The position numbers were made by a program, and so were the translations under genes. The notes beneath the pieces were generated by a model. It was not told the origin of the DNA. It worked only from the letters and a program-made list of their open reading frames with translations, and made no database searches. Positions 42,589 through 52,110 of a stretch of DNA of 64,000 nucleotides are shown here, in pieces. Positions within the stretch are counted from its first letter, which is position 1, and every line of letters starts with the position of its first letter. The DNA comes from Flavipsychrobacter sp. (GTDB lineage Bacteria; Bacteroidota; Bacteroidia; Chitinophagales; Chitinophagaceae), in assembly GCA_031292525.1 (NCBI GenBank), contig JARLGY010000064.1, positions 186,001 to 250,000 of the forward strand, read 5' to 3'.

Positions 42589-43635
42589 ATGATCGTATGC
42601 CAGCATGATACTGCCGTTGTTATACTTAGCTATAATGGCACGAAATGGCATGAGCTTTTCCTACCCAAAATAGTGGAACAGGCAGCTACTGGCTATGATG
42701 TTATTGTGGTAGATAATGCATCTACAGACGATACTTACGACTATGTTGCCACCAACTTTCCTACGGTAAAACTATTGCGTATTGGCCTAAACATGGGCTT
42801 TGCCAATGGTTATTACCAGGCCCTTAAAGACATACAAGCTAAGTATTATATATTGCTTAGTGCTGACTTTGAGGTAACCGAGCAATGGTTTCCTCCACTC
42901 CATCAAGCCATGGAGTTGCACCCTGATATGGCAGCATGTCAGCCCAAGATACGCTACTGGCGCGAACGTGAACTGTTTGAGTACGCGGGAGCAGGTGGTG
43001 CTTTTATGGATAAGCTGGGATACTTGTTTTGCCGGGGCCGTATTTTCTTTGATATAGAAAAAGACAAACAACAATACGAAGACAATATAGAGGTGTTCTG
43101 GGCATCGGGCGGGTGCCTGGTAGTGCGCGCCGACCTATATCACATGGTGGGGGGGCTTGATCCTGAATTTTACGCCCATATGGAAGAAGTGGATCTATGC
43201 TGGCGACTGAAGAATGCCGGCTACCGTATTGGCTATATTGGCAAAAGCGTGGTTTATCATGTCGGGGGCAGTGTTATCAGTTATGGTAGCCCCCAAAAGC
43301 TCTACTACAATTTTCGCAACAACCTGATCTTAATTATAAAGAACGAGCAGAAACGCCGCCTGGTATGGCTGTTTCCCTTCCGCCTGTTACTAGATGGCGT
43401 AGCCGGTATGCGTCTGTTATTCACAGGACATTTTAAAGAAACATACACCATCTTTAAGGCCCACATGCATGTTTACCGCACATTACCTATATGGCTGCGC
43501 CGCCGCAAAGACAACCACAAGTTTATCACCCGTCGTAATCTTGAAGGAATATATCCACGTAGTATAGTGTGGGATTATTTTGTGCTGGGCAAGAAGAAAT
43601 TTACACAACTGAAGTGGCAACCTAAGAAGCTATAA
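42589..43635 (+). CDS. Glycosyltransferase family 2
   Basis: 348 residues. The GT-A start VVILSYNGTKWHE, then VDNASTDDTYDYV, a DxD-like region (LLSADFEVTEQW), and the acceptor part with ASGGCLVVRADL and HMEEVDLCWRLKNAGYRI. The C-terminal third is hydrophobic and basic (YYNFRNNLILIIKNEQKRR), typical of rhamnosyl/galactofuranosyl-type GT2 members that build envelope polysaccharide. It follows the small membrane protein after 18 bp. It is not part of a larger polysaccharide cluster here. Confidence 0.92.
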   Translation: MIVCQHDTAVVILSYNGTKWHELFLPKIVEQAATGYDVIVVDNASTDDTYDYVATNFPTVKLLRIGLNMGFANGYYQALKDIQAKYYILLSADFEVTEQWFPPLHQAMELHPDMAACQPKIRYWRERELFEYAGAGGAFMDKLGYLFCRGRIFFDIEKDKQQYEDNIEVFWASGGCLVVRADLYHMVGGLDPEFYAHMEEVDLCWRLKNAGYRIGYIGKSVVYHVGGSVISYGSPQKLYYNFRNNLILIIKNEQKRRLVWLFPFRLLLDGVAGMRLLFTGHFKETYTIFKAHMHVYRTLPIWLRRRKDNHKFITRRNLEGIYPRSIVWDYFVLGKKKFTQLKWQPKKL

Positions 43636-43703
43636 ATGCATTGTGTTTCTGGCATCCTTTATATTCACAGAGACAAGGCTGACTGAAATATTACGATGGC
43701 AAA

Positions 43704-44570
43704 CTACTTATTTTGCAAAATATAATCTGGGACAGTTGCGACCAGCACACCTAAAATTATAGGTTGGGGTGATGTGATGGTTGTTGAATAGGTATTATTG
43801 TTATCAGATGCCGTTACTTTAATATTTTCACCATCTACAACCACAAGCGCATAACATATCTCGTGCAGGCTGCCATCAGGGCCAAATATTGAATTCCAGT
43901 CAATGGGAGAAAGAAAACTGTTATCTACGTTATAGTATGCCTTCTTCAATATACATTGCATATACCATGGGGAATATTGCTGAAGCTGCCAAGCAGGTGC
44001 ATCGGACGGGGAATAAGGATAAGACACAAATTTGAGCACATGAGTAAAGCTAGCCTGTACGATCATGTGCATCATTATTGGTGGAGCTTTACTGTTATTT
44101 CCATTTTCAATAAATGTTGTATCTATCATAAACTGCATAGGGGGACTACTGCTTAAACCTGCCTGCAAATCGTCAAGGGTTTTGTTCCAGGCGAATGTAC
44201 CTTTGGCATCCTGAAAATTTTCTATAGCCTTCTCGAGATCACAACTTGGCGTTAGGGTATCTGTTGCTAAAGCATCATAGATCAGCCAATTGTAGTTTCC
44301 TGAAAGGGAGTTAAGTTGAACGGGATTGTAATAGATATCATCTTCGTCCATAATTACTGCATTAAAGATATTCCAGAGCCATATAGAGCTGCTGCCCAAC
44401 GTGGCGGTACCCTGGTATAACAGAAACTGACTATCGGGCACATGCAACTGCCTGGCCAGGGTTGCGTGCCAGCACTCAACAGCGCTTTGTTCCAGATTAC
44501 TAAGCTGTGCCTGCACCTCCTGCACTAAGCACAGCATAACCAGTAGACTAAGCAGACTCTTTTTAAGCAT
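43704..44570 (-). CDS. Secreted protein, paralogue of the next gene (unknown function)
   Basis: 288 residues with a signal peptide (residues 1-21, ending VQAQ). It shares with the 44694 product the N-terminal part (PDSQFLLYQGTAT ... WLWNIFNAV), a central GTFAWNKTLDDLQAGLSS, the PWYMQ segment, SIFGPDGSLHEICYALVVVDGENIKVT and a QPIILG end. It is about 100 residues shorter in the middle. I do not recognise a family. It lies 120 bp downstream of the paralogue in the same direction. Confidence 0.65.
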   Translation of the reverse strand: MLKKSLLSLLVMLCLVQEVQAQLSNLEQSAVECWHATLARQLHVPDSQFLLYQGTATLGSSSIWLWNIFNAVIMDEDDIYYNPVQLNSLSGNYNWLIYDALATDTLTPSCDLEKAIENFQDAKGTFAWNKTLDDLQAGLSSSPPMQFMIDTTFIENGNNSKAPPIMMHMIVQASFTHVLKFVSYPYSPSDAPAWQLQQYSPWYMQCILKKAYYNVDNSFLSPIDWNSIFGPDGSLHEICYALVVVDGENIKVTASDNNNTYSTTITSPQPIILGVLVATVPDYILQNK

Positions 44571-44647
44571 TTGGCAGAGGTTAAATAATATTCTTTTTTA
44601 TGCTAAAAAGAAACCAAAAAGCCATAGAGAAGAAATGATAAAAATAT

Positions 44648-44679
44648 AGTGGAGGCTGCCTCAAAAGACAGCCTCCACT
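44648..44679 (-). terminator. Terminator of the 44694-45857 gene
   Basis: Perfect 11-bp stem AGTGGAGGCTG / CAGCCTCCACT with a 10-base loop; on the minus strand ATATTTTTA follows. It lies between the two paralogues, so the second is probably transcribed separately. Confidence 0.85.
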
Positions 44680-44693
44680 ACAAAATAAGGAAT

Positions 44694-45857
44694 TTAAAAA
44701 ATGCTTGACATTGGGGATTGTAGAATGCCCAATGTTTGCGGATTACCTGGCGCAATGGTAGTGGTGCTGGTAAACTGCCCATTGTCGTTGAACGTAACAA
44801 CAGTAGTAGAGCCGCCACCACCTGATGCACTGAAGAACGGCCAGAAGCCAACCTTTGCAGCCGCTGTGATTTGTGTTTGCTCAGAGCTGCTGTAGCTAGC
44901 AGTAGAAGTAATGGTAATATCTATACCATCGGCAACTACTATTGCTGTAGCCATTCTTTGCAAGAAACCACCCGGGCCAAAAGCTGAGTTCCATGTGGTT
45001 GCACTTTGGTTATTCCACACCGTATTATCATTAGGGTGGGTATAAGCAGTGGCCAATGCTGCGCTATAGTACCATGGATTATAATTTGCCAATACAGGAT
45101 TGTTAGGATCGGCTTGTGCATATGGGCCTGCAGCAAATGTGGTTACCTTTTTAAAGTTGGCCTTAATGTTTAAACCAGCAGATGTTGCTTTCTGGCTCAA
45201 GCTATCGTAGCTGCCGCCACCACCAAAAGAGAACAGATCAAAGAACACTGATGTACCACCATTGGCCCAGGTATGAGACAGATCGCTGCTTTGCGTTAAG
45301 CTGTCCATAGAAAAGTTTTTAGTGGCACCACCTGCCAAAGCACCTTGCAAGGCATCAATAGTCTGATTCCATGCATAGCTGCCTGCAGCTGCTGCAAACA
45401 TGTTCTGGGCAGTGTTTATCGGGTTGATGAACGCTTTTGTAAGCGCTGTAACACAACCTGATTTTGATGGGGCAAACATCATTGACCATTGAGTAAACAG
45501 GTCTGATATGCCCTTAGAGTCCCAGGTTTTAGGCTGGTGTGTTTGAAAGTACGTTTGCCATTGGGCATAATAATCTCCCATGCAGGTTTGGAAGTTAGTA
45601 TCGCTTGTAGCAACAAGAGCAACGAGGATATTGTTATAATCAGGCGCAAAGTTATTAGCCTGGGTAGGGTCGTAATAATTATTCACTGCTGTGGGCGGAA
45701 CAGCATTGAAGATGTTCCACATTTGCTGTGAAGTAGTGACCATAGAATTTGGTCCCTGGTATAGCTGGAAAGCCTGATTACTTAGTCCCAGACCTGTCAC
45801 CATTGCGTTGTACCATTGTGCAGTTAGCGTCTGCATAGCATCATTACTTGCTGGCAT
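44694..45857 (-). CDS. Paralogue of the secreted 43704 protein, without a signal peptide (unknown function)
   Basis: 387 residues. It begins MPASNDAMQT without a signal peptide, unlike its paralogue. The shared segments are YQGPNSMVTTSQQMWNIFNAV, YAWNQTIDALQGALAGG, NYNPWYYSAALATAY and FGPGGFLQRMATAIVVADGIDITIT. It has an additional Gly/Ser-rich region and a beta-strand-like end (TTVVTFNDNGQFTSTTTIAPGN). No known family is recognised. The missing signal with retained core suggests a different location or non-classical release. Upstream 440 bp contain no gene. Confidence 0.65.
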   Translation of the reverse strand: MPASNDAMQTLTAQWYNAMVTGLGLSNQAFQLYQGPNSMVTTSQQMWNIFNAVPPTAVNNYYDPTQANNFAPDYNNILVALVATSDTNFQTCMGDYYAQWQTYFQTHQPKTWDSKGISDLFTQWSMMFAPSKSGCVTALTKAFINPINTAQNMFAAAAGSYAWNQTIDALQGALAGGATKNFSMDSLTQSSDLSHTWANGGTSVFFDLFSFGGGGSYDSLSQKATSAGLNIKANFKKVTTFAAGPYAQADPNNPVLANYNPWYYSAALATAYTHPNDNTVWNNQSATTWNSAFGPGGFLQRMATAIVVADGIDITITSTASYSSSEQTQITAAAKVGFWPFFSASGGGGSTTVVTFNDNGQFTSTTTIAPGNPQTLGILQSPMSSIF

Positions 45858-46299
45858 TTTTTTGTTTTTTAGAAGGTTGAAAATGGTGTTTGATTTCTTG
45901 TGTGTTTGTCATTGTGAAGCGCTTCATAATGACAGTACAAAGTAAATTTTAATAATAATCAAATTCAACCGTAAAAATACCTGTTTTAAAAAACAGGCAT
46001 TTTTACCTGTTCATTATTTTGTGTTTTATAAAATAATGATGAGTGTGGAGTGCCTGAACTGAAAAAGATGAAAAGGCTATAGAATAGTGATGCTCTATAA
46101 TACTTTGGGAACCAGGTATTGAATTTATACAGCATACCAACAGATGCCTGTTGGTATGAGAAGAAGCCGCAAGTGAATATTACCGTTGTAGCACTATGCA
46201 GGTTTGTTTATGAGATAGAAGTACTTGTATAGCAGATACTCTATTCTGCTAATTATCCTCTTATAAGCGTTTTGAATAATAGTTCTGTAAATCTAAATT
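45858..46299. other. 442-bp intergenic region with a T-rich hairpin
   Basis: AT-rich DNA between the 44694-45857 gene start and the PAS kinase stop. A hairpin at 45974-46005 (CCTGTTTT-AA-AAAACAGG extended by AAAAAT/ATTTTT with one mismatch) has T-runs on both sides and could act as a terminator for the kinase gene. No other feature was seen. Confidence 0.5.
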
Positions 46300-48042
46300 T
46301 TAATCATTGTCAATGATGGTGTTATTTACCACTTCTCTTATCACACTATCCAGTTGTAAAGTAGAGTTCTTTATACCTTCCAGAATTTCCTTGTTGTTTA
46401 TATCTTCACTGCCATTAGTATTTAGCAATTCTACCAATCCAAGAATAGTTGCCACCGGCCCACGTACTTTATGTGATTGTATCCAGGCTATGTTTTTAAG
46501 TTTTTCATTTTGCTCCTGTATCATCAAGAGATGCTCTACCCTATCAGTAATATTTCTTGAAAAGCAACTTGCGCCTGCAATATTATTGTTTACGTCAAAA
46601 ATGGGATTAAAGCTGATCTCTTCATAGATAGTTTTGCCTTCAACTTCGTCTTCTTCTATTACCCTGTACGTTTCGCCACTTAATACTCTTTTAAAATAGT
46701 TGTTCCACTTCTTTAATCGTTCCTGATCAAAATCGTACTCATTGAGTTCTTCATACCTTTTGTTGCCTGTAAGTAAGGCAACTCTTGCATAGTATGCATC
46801 ATTCGCGGACAAAAGGTTCATATGGGTATCAAAAGACCAAATGATATCTTTAGTATTATTGATGACAGCACTTAGCTTTTTTTCTTTGTTGGCGATCTTC
46901 TCATTTAGATTTATTTCGTCTGATATATCTTTAAAATAAACTGCTACACCTGTATCAGTAGGATAAAAATAAACCGACAATATTTTGCCTGTTGTAGGTG
47001 ATATCCTTTCTGAATGGACCACCTCCCTGTCATTCATAGCCTTTATATAATCTTGGTAATATGGTGAAGCTGCAACTTTGGGGAAACTGGCCCAAAAGTT
47101 CTTACCTAATACCTCTTCTCTACTAACATGTAACATTGCTTCAAAATGCCTATTCACATAGGTTACGTTCCATTCTTTATCAATAGAAATGAAACAATCA
47201 GTTATGCTCTCAAAAACATTTTCTATTTCCAGTATCTTCTTTTTCAATGCGAGTTCTGTCTGTCGCAAATTGGTAAAATCGATAGTGATACCATGGTAAG
47301 ATATTGGTTCACCTTTTTCATTTTTTCTTACATGGGCATGTGTATGAACGTATTTAAGAGCGCCATTTTTATGGAATATTCGATACTCCATATCCGAATG
47401 ACCTTCGTTATAATTCTGCCTTATTTTCTCTTCAAGTTCAGCCCTATCATCAGGATGTACGTGTTCTAAATGCCTTCCGTTACCTGCTGTCATTTCTTCG
47501 GGGGTATATCCAAATACATCAATGCTGGCATCATTGATGTATGTTAGCTTACCATCAGATATCCTGCGTGACCATACCACTTCTTTCATGGAAGAGAGTA
47601 TATCATCAAGTTGTTTTTTTTGATCCCTGACGATATCATTTAGAGCCTGGTTTTCTTTTTCAATTAATACCCTCTGATTAATGTCGTAAGCAAGTGATAG
47701 CCTAGCTCTCTTGTCTTTAAAAAAGGTAGCACTTGAGAAAATATGCACGTAAAATACAGTTCCATCTTTTTTCTTATGCAACCACTCACCTGCGTCAGCA
47801 TAACCCTGATCTTCAATTTCAGTGATCTTCTTTTTATAAAGTTCACCATCTTCATCAGGTCTAAGGTCCAGCACATTTTTAGAAAGGAATTCTTTCTCAC
47901 TATATCCATATTTGATAGTTGCAACCCTATTAACTGCAAGAATTTCTAAGCTTGTACTATCATAAATAATCATTGGCACAGGCAGATCATCAAAAAAATG
48001 CTTATAGTCTTCTGTTTGAATGTTTTCCTCTCTCGATACCAT
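46300..48042 (-). CDS. Multi-PAS protein with HisKA segment but no ATPase domain
   Basis: 580 residues, soluble. Four PAS domains at about 12-125, 140-260, 270-385 and 395-505. Several carry PAC-like ends (EKGEPISYHGITIDFTNL). A coiled coil follows, and a HisKA-like helix pair with His524 in WIQSHKVRGPVATILG. The protein ends 56 residues later (REVVNNTIIDND), so the HATPase_c catalytic domain is absent. It cannot phosphorylate itself; it may accept phosphate from another kinase or act as a dimeric sensor. The stop is clean and no ATPase remnant lies downstream. A -7 box lies 44 bp upstream. Confidence 0.85.
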   Translation of the reverse strand: MVSREENIQTEDYKHFFDDLPVPMIIYDSTSLEILAVNRVATIKYGYSEKEFLSKNVLDLRPDEDGELYKKKITEIEDQGYADAGEWLHKKKDGTVFYVHIFSSATFFKDKRARLSLAYDINQRVLIEKENQALNDIVRDQKKQLDDILSSMKEVVWSRRISDGKLTYINDASIDVFGYTPEEMTAGNGRHLEHVHPDDRAELEEKIRQNYNEGHSDMEYRIFHKNGALKYVHTHAHVRKNEKGEPISYHGITIDFTNLRQTELALKKKILEIENVFESITDCFISIDKEWNVTYVNRHFEAMLHVSREEVLGKNFWASFPKVAASPYYQDYIKAMNDREVVHSERISPTTGKILSVYFYPTDTGVAVYFKDISDEINLNEKIANKEKKLSAVINNTKDIIWSFDTHMNLLSANDAYYARVALLTGNKRYEELNEYDFDQERLKKWNNYFKRVLSGETYRVIEEDEVEGKTIYEEISFNPIFDVNNNIAGASCFSRNITDRVEHLLMIQEQNEKLKNIAWIQSHKVRGPVATILGLVELLNTNGSEDINNKEILEGIKNSTLQLDSVIREVVNNTIIDND

Positions 48043-48397
48043 TGTATGAAGTCTCTCCTTTATTATAAAAAACCGTATTCCTGCTGCAAATTTAAGTCAA
48101 AGATCATAAACCATATTTTTTGATATTTATATGGAAAATAAATATTTTATTAAAATTAAATATTGAAAATATCATAGTTTACGTTAGAGATAATTACTAT
48201 TAAGTAACTACCAAGAACAGTATCCTAAAATATGTGGCAAATAAAAATGGCATAATTTGCCATTTCTTTCTAAATAGCCTAAGAGAATAAATGATATTAA
48301 CAGGACTCAATACAAAGGCATCTGTTCAATATATTATATCGTTGACTTGTTCTCTCGTCAGGAATTCCTGATTGGTGTAGAGGAATGGTAGGATCTA
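48043..48397. promoter_or_regulatory. Intergenic region with the -7 box of the PAS protein
   Basis: CAAATTTA at 48087-48094 (TAAATTTG on the coding strand) is a perfect TAnnTTTG for the minus-strand PAS gene. The remaining 300 bp is AT-rich with no recognisable feature. Confidence 0.45.
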
Positions 48398-49186
48398 CTA
48401 CTCATTTATTTTTTTATAGCTAGCTATCAATCCTTTAATAAGTGATGAGCTGAACCCCTGGTGCTCCATTTCGTTGAGACCGGCAATGGTACAACCCCTG
48501 GGTGTGGTCACTCTATCTATTTCCTGCTCTGGGTGTAGCCCGTTCTCTAACAATAATGCGGCAGCACCTTTTACTGTTTGCGCAGCTATAAGCTTAGCGG
48601 TCTCTGCGCTAAAACCAATTTCAATACCGCCTTGTATATTGGCCCTAATATAACGCAAGGCAAATGCAGTACCACAGGCGCCTAAGACAGTCGCGGCATC
48701 CATCAGCTTTTCATCGATAATAGCTACTTTGCCTAAAACCGAGAAAAGTTGCCGGACCCATTCCAGGTCATTTATGTCAGACCCAGAATAACTAATGCAA
48801 GTCATGCTTTGCTGAATGGCAATTGCGGTATTGGGCATGGCCCTAAATAGTTTTGCTTTGGGGGGCAGGACACTTTGCAGCTCCTCTATACTTACACCTG
48901 TAACGGCTGAAACAAGTATTTTATTGGGTGTCAGTTCGTTACTTATCTGCTTCATAACTTCTATGGCCTGGAAGGGTTTTACTGCTAGGATAACGATGTC
49001 GGCATCTTTTGCTGCAAGGGCATTATCAGTAGTAATGTAAATACCCTGCTGCTGATATGATGACAAGTATGTGAGATTGCGACGTGTCATTATTATATTG
49101 GCAGCTGAGCAGAATTTGCTTTTCAGCAACCCGTCAACTATGGAAAGGCCCAGGTTACCACAACCCAGTATGGCAATTTTTTTCAT
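48398..49186 (-). CDS. proC: Pyrroline-5-carboxylate reductase
   Basis: 262 residues from the ATG at 49186; a TTG three codons upstream is unlikely. The N-terminal Rossmann motif IAILGCGNLGLSIVDGLL binds NAD(P)H; VILAVKPFQ, RAMPNTAIAI and the C-terminal family signature TPRGCTIAGLNEME are all present. It makes proline from pyrroline-5-carboxylate in the last step of proline synthesis. Length is normal. It appears to be a single gene. Confidence 0.95.
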   Translation of the reverse strand: MKKIAILGCGNLGLSIVDGLLKSKFCSAANIIMTRRNLTYLSSYQQQGIYITTDNALAAKDADIVILAVKPFQAIEVMKQISNELTPNKILVSAVTGVSIEELQSVLPPKAKLFRAMPNTAIAIQQSMTCISYSGSDINDLEWVRQLFSVLGKVAIIDEKLMDAATVLGACGTAFALRYIRANIQGGIEIGFSAETAKLIAAQTVKGAAALLLENGLHPEQEIDRVTTPRGCTIAGLNEMEHQGFSSSLIKGLIASYKKINE

Positions 49187-49524
49187 TGTATTCAATTTAG
49201 CGTTATTGTGGACAGAATAGGTCTTCTTCTAGGAAGATGAAATGATCTAAGATAATGCTTGGGTAAATGACTGATAGGTGCTAAAATGGAATGCGCCTAC
49301 CAGCACCTGGGAGATGGTGCCGGGCATGAAAGACCCAACGACATAATATTTAAATAAATGATCACCGTTAGTAAAGATAATAAAAGCAAATAGAATAATA
49401 ATAAAGTGTAGTGCAATTTGCTTAGGCAAGAAAACCACTCCAAATTTCATCGCTATCCTTTGAAAACATAACTACCCCCTTGAAAGAAGGGGTAGTCATA
49501 AAGACATACAGAGTTAACGATCTT
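49187..49524. other. Intergenic region between proC and the di-haem gene
   Basis: 338 bp. A minus-strand open frame of 67 codons (49247-49450) has a hydrophobic centre but no clear start signal, no match and lies beyond the operon terminator, so it is doubtful. The terminator hairpin is at 49471-49496. Confidence 0.4.
49471..49496 (-). terminator. Terminator of the imelysin/di-haem operon
   Basis: Perfect 8-bp stem ACTACCCC / GGGGTAGT (extended by TT/AA past one bulge), 28 bp beyond the stop at 49525; ATGTTTTC follows on the minus strand. Confidence 0.7.
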
Positions 49525-50913
49525 TTACAAGGACTGGAGAAAGGCTATTACAGCATCGCGGTCAGACTTGGGAAGCTGGGTGAAAGCGTTTTTGGTGTTG
49601 TGCGCTTCGCCATCGTGCCAGAGTATGGCCTCCTCAAGAGTACGAGCACGGCCATCGTGCAGGTAATACGGCGTGCCATTTGTCTTTTCTAGTAAGCCCA
49701 TGCCCCAAAGAGGAGTGGTTCGCCATTCGTTGCCATTAGCCTGATAGTCGGGCCGGTTATCAGCCAGCGCTACGCCGAGGTCGTGCACCAGCAGATCGGT
49801 ATAAGGGTGTATGCGCTGGTGGCTGAGGGTGGGCAACGTTTCGTTTACCCCAGTGTACATGGTAGGCTGGTGGCAACTTGTACAGTTGAGCTGAGTAAAC
49901 AATTTTTCGCCTTGCATTACTTGTGCGTCTGTAACGTTGCGACGGGCAGGCACAGCCAGAGTGCGTACATAAAAAGTAACGGCATTGAGTATGCTATCAG
50001 GGATATCAGTACCTGTGGTATCTGGTACTACACTCCATTGCGACTGACCGTGCACACTTTTCTGAGGTTGTACATAGCTGGTTATGCCCATATCTTGCTG
50101 AAAGGCAGTAGCTACCTGCACTTGCAAGCTGCTGGTATTTGCTTTAAGGCCAAAACGGCCCAACTCAGTTTGGTGGGTGTAAGGATTATATACATAGTTT
50201 GCATGACCTTTTACCGCCCCACCCGCTGCTGCATTGGCTGATTGGAAAGCCAATATAGTAGCCTCAGGTACATTCTCTAACAACCCCATGCCTACTACCG
50301 CAGGAGCCATGCGTGGAGATATCATGTAACCGGTAGGTAACGGTATATAGGGACTGGTAAGTACATATGTCGGAGTACGCAGGCTGGCAATAGAACCATC
50401 GGGATAGGTGAAGTAGTTTTCGATATAAGTGATATTGACCTGAGCTTCAGGCTGTACACCAAAGAGCGCTATATTTTGCAACTGACCACCAAAACCAGGC
50501 GCGGGGTTGGGGCCACCAAAAGGATCTTTACCCGCAATACTGATGCGCAACAGAAGTGAAGAACTTGAGGTACCGAAGGTTGGTATACCTATACCATCGT
50601 TATGATGGCAATTGGTGCATGATGTATTATTGAAGATAGGGCCAAGGCCACCGAAGTAAGGTGCAGGGGCGGCAACAAATGCCTGAGAGAATATTTTATC
50701 ACCCAAATCGTGTATGTGCTGATTCCATGCGCTGAGGCCGGGTATGGGGCTGCTGAAAGATGCGGAACTAATGTCGAAAACGGTAGCTGCACCCCCAAGT
50801 AGCCGGGGATCAAAATTTGCATCGTCACCGGGTATAACGGTGTTGGCTTTGCGACATTTAACAGCGCCGGATATAATAACCAGCATGCATATTATAACAG
50901 ATAATTTCTTCAT
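49525..50913 (-). CDS. Di-haem oxidoreductase (DUF1111 type) lipoprotein
   Basis: 462 residues from the ATG at 50913 (MKKLSVIICM); an upstream start at 50934 would add seven residues. Lipobox SGAVKC (Cys20) anchors it to the membrane. Two haem sites: CTNCH (99-103) and CTSCH (344-348). Family motifs include RMAPAVVGMGLLE and TPLWGMGLLEK. These are the features of the di-haem thiol-oxidoreductase-like (DUF1111) family, commonly next to imelysin genes. It is the last gene of the operon, 126 bp after the imelysin gene, from which it is separated by two stem-loops. Confidence 0.88.
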   Translation of the reverse strand: MKKLSVIICMLVIISGAVKCRKANTVIPGDDANFDPRLLGGAATVFDISSASFSSPIPGLSAWNQHIHDLGDKIFSQAFVAAPAPYFGGLGPIFNNTSCTNCHHNDGIGIPTFGTSSSSLLLRISIAGKDPFGGPNPAPGFGGQLQNIALFGVQPEAQVNITYIENYFTYPDGSIASLRTPTYVLTSPYIPLPTGYMISPRMAPAVVGMGLLENVPEATILAFQSANAAAGGAVKGHANYVYNPYTHQTELGRFGLKANTSSLQVQVATAFQQDMGITSYVQPQKSVHGQSQWSVVPDTTGTDIPDSILNAVTFYVRTLAVPARRNVTDAQVMQGEKLFTQLNCTSCHQPTMYTGVNETLPTLSHQRIHPYTDLLVHDLGVALADNRPDYQANGNEWRTTPLWGMGLLEKTNGTPYYLHDGRARTLEEAILWHDGEAHNTKNAFTQLPKSDRDAVIAFLQSL

Positions 50914-50933
50914 TACTATTTCTTTTATCATCA

Positions 50934-51008
50934 CCCATCAAGTATTCTACTCGTTTGATGGGCAACTTTTATTTCAAAGTTCATCCGGCTTAAAAGCCGG
51001 ATGAACTT
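50934..51008 (-). promoter_or_regulatory. Double stem-loop leader before the di-haem gene
   Basis: Perfect 15-bp stem AAGTTCATCCGGCTT / AAGCCGGATGAACTT (50977-50991 and 50994-51008) with a two-base loop, then CCCATCAA/TTGATGGG (50934-50941 and 50955-50962). Both lie between the imelysin stop and the di-haem start. They could act as an attenuator or mRNA-processing element and set the ratio of the two proteins. Confidence 0.5.
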
Positions 51009-51039
51009 CCTTCAACTCTTTATTCTGGAGCAAATACTC

Positions 51040-52110
51040 TTAGTCCTTCACATATGTTTGTATGTGCACCTTCAACGGACCATCGAGCGTAGCCTGCAGG
51101 GTATTTAAAGCAGTCATTGCAGACAGCAGTTGCGTACGTTGCAGGAATATGGCGGTTTCGAAAGTTATATTCACGTTATTGAGTGCATTGATAGCGGTTG
51201 TGAATTGCTGTTTTATGGTATTATCAAGAGAGATATTATTTGCTGATACCAGGTTGCTGATACTTGCGCCTTGTACACCATTGTAGGTGCCGAGGTAAGC
51301 ATCTTGTGCGCCTATAATATTATTCTTAAAATCGGCCATAGAATTATGGGAGAAAGGAGACTCTGTCTGAAAAGAATCGCGAGTGGAATAAGGATCGTAG
51401 AGCTTTCCACCCGTGGCCTGCTGTCCTACTTCATTACATATATCACTCATAGCACCAACAATAGCCAGAAAAGCATCCTGGTGGCTGGTATAGCGTGTGG
51501 CGCCTGCACCTGCCAGCAACACTTGCTTCTGGAAATTACCACCGGTTGCAGACCAGCTGTAATTAAGACTATCTATATTATTAAGTATATCCTGCGATAG
51601 GGCCACCATATACTGTTTTTGCTGTGCAGTAATGGAATCAACCGTAGCATTGCCACTTTGACCCCAGAGTATGAACTCAAGCGGATGGTAACCGCGAAGG
51701 GACGATATAAGATTTTGTACAACATTTACATCCAGGTTAGGACTATTAGCTATCAAGGAATCCAGCTCGTGATAGTCAACAGGCCACGTATCGGTATTAG
51801 GGTCATAGTTAAAATCTTCAACCGGGCCAAACAGAAATCCTTCGCAGGTTTCCCAGGCAGTACGGGTATCGCGCCAGGCCTGCTGCGCCGCAGCCAGATT
51901 AGCACTAGTAGGCGATGCATTGAGCACCAACACCGCATTGTTGAGGGCGGTAGCTTTTACCTGTAGGTTTGCATATTCAGGCAATGCGAGCTTCTGCACA
52001 AAATCGGTAAGCACTTGTGTTTCTGTAACTGCGGTAGAAGGATTGCTGCTGCTTTTTTTGCAACTGCATGCAAATATGCCAATTACGGAAATCAGTATTA
52101 TTTTTTTCAT
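51040..52110 (-). CDS. Imelysin-family lipoprotein
   Basis: 356 residues. Lipobox FACSC with Cys17 likely lipidated. The family motif GYHPLEFILWG (140-150) corresponds to the GxHxxE metal-binding site of imelysins (peptidase M75), with His142 and Glu145. The rest is helical, with the duplicated four-helix-bundle look of the family. Imelysins belong to iron-regulated envelope systems (EfeO-like). The ATG overlaps the Rieske stop (ATGA), so the two are coupled. It is followed by the di-haem oxidoreductase. Confidence 0.92.
   Translation of the reverse strand: MKKIILISVIGIFACSCKKSSSNPSTAVTETQVLTDFVQKLALPEYANLQVKATALNNAVLVLNASPTSANLAAAQQAWRDTRTAWETCEGFLFGPVEDFNYDPNTDTWPVDYHELDSLIANSPNLDVNVVQNLISSLRGYHPLEFILWGQSGNATVDSITAQQKQYMVALSQDILNNIDSLNYSWSATGGNFQKQVLLAGAGATRYTSHQDAFLAIVGAMSDICNEVGQQATGGKLYDPYSTRDSFQTESPFSHNSMADFKNNIIGAQDAYLGTYNGVQGASISNLVSANNISLDNTIKQQFTTAINALNNVNITFETAIFLQRTQLLSAMTALNTLQATLDGPLKVHIQTYVKD

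Noticed and set aside
49247-49450. Possible 67-residue minus-strand protein with a hydrophobic centre
   Set aside because: It lies beyond the operon terminator, has no promoter or family resemblance, and its composition fits AT-rich intergenic DNA.
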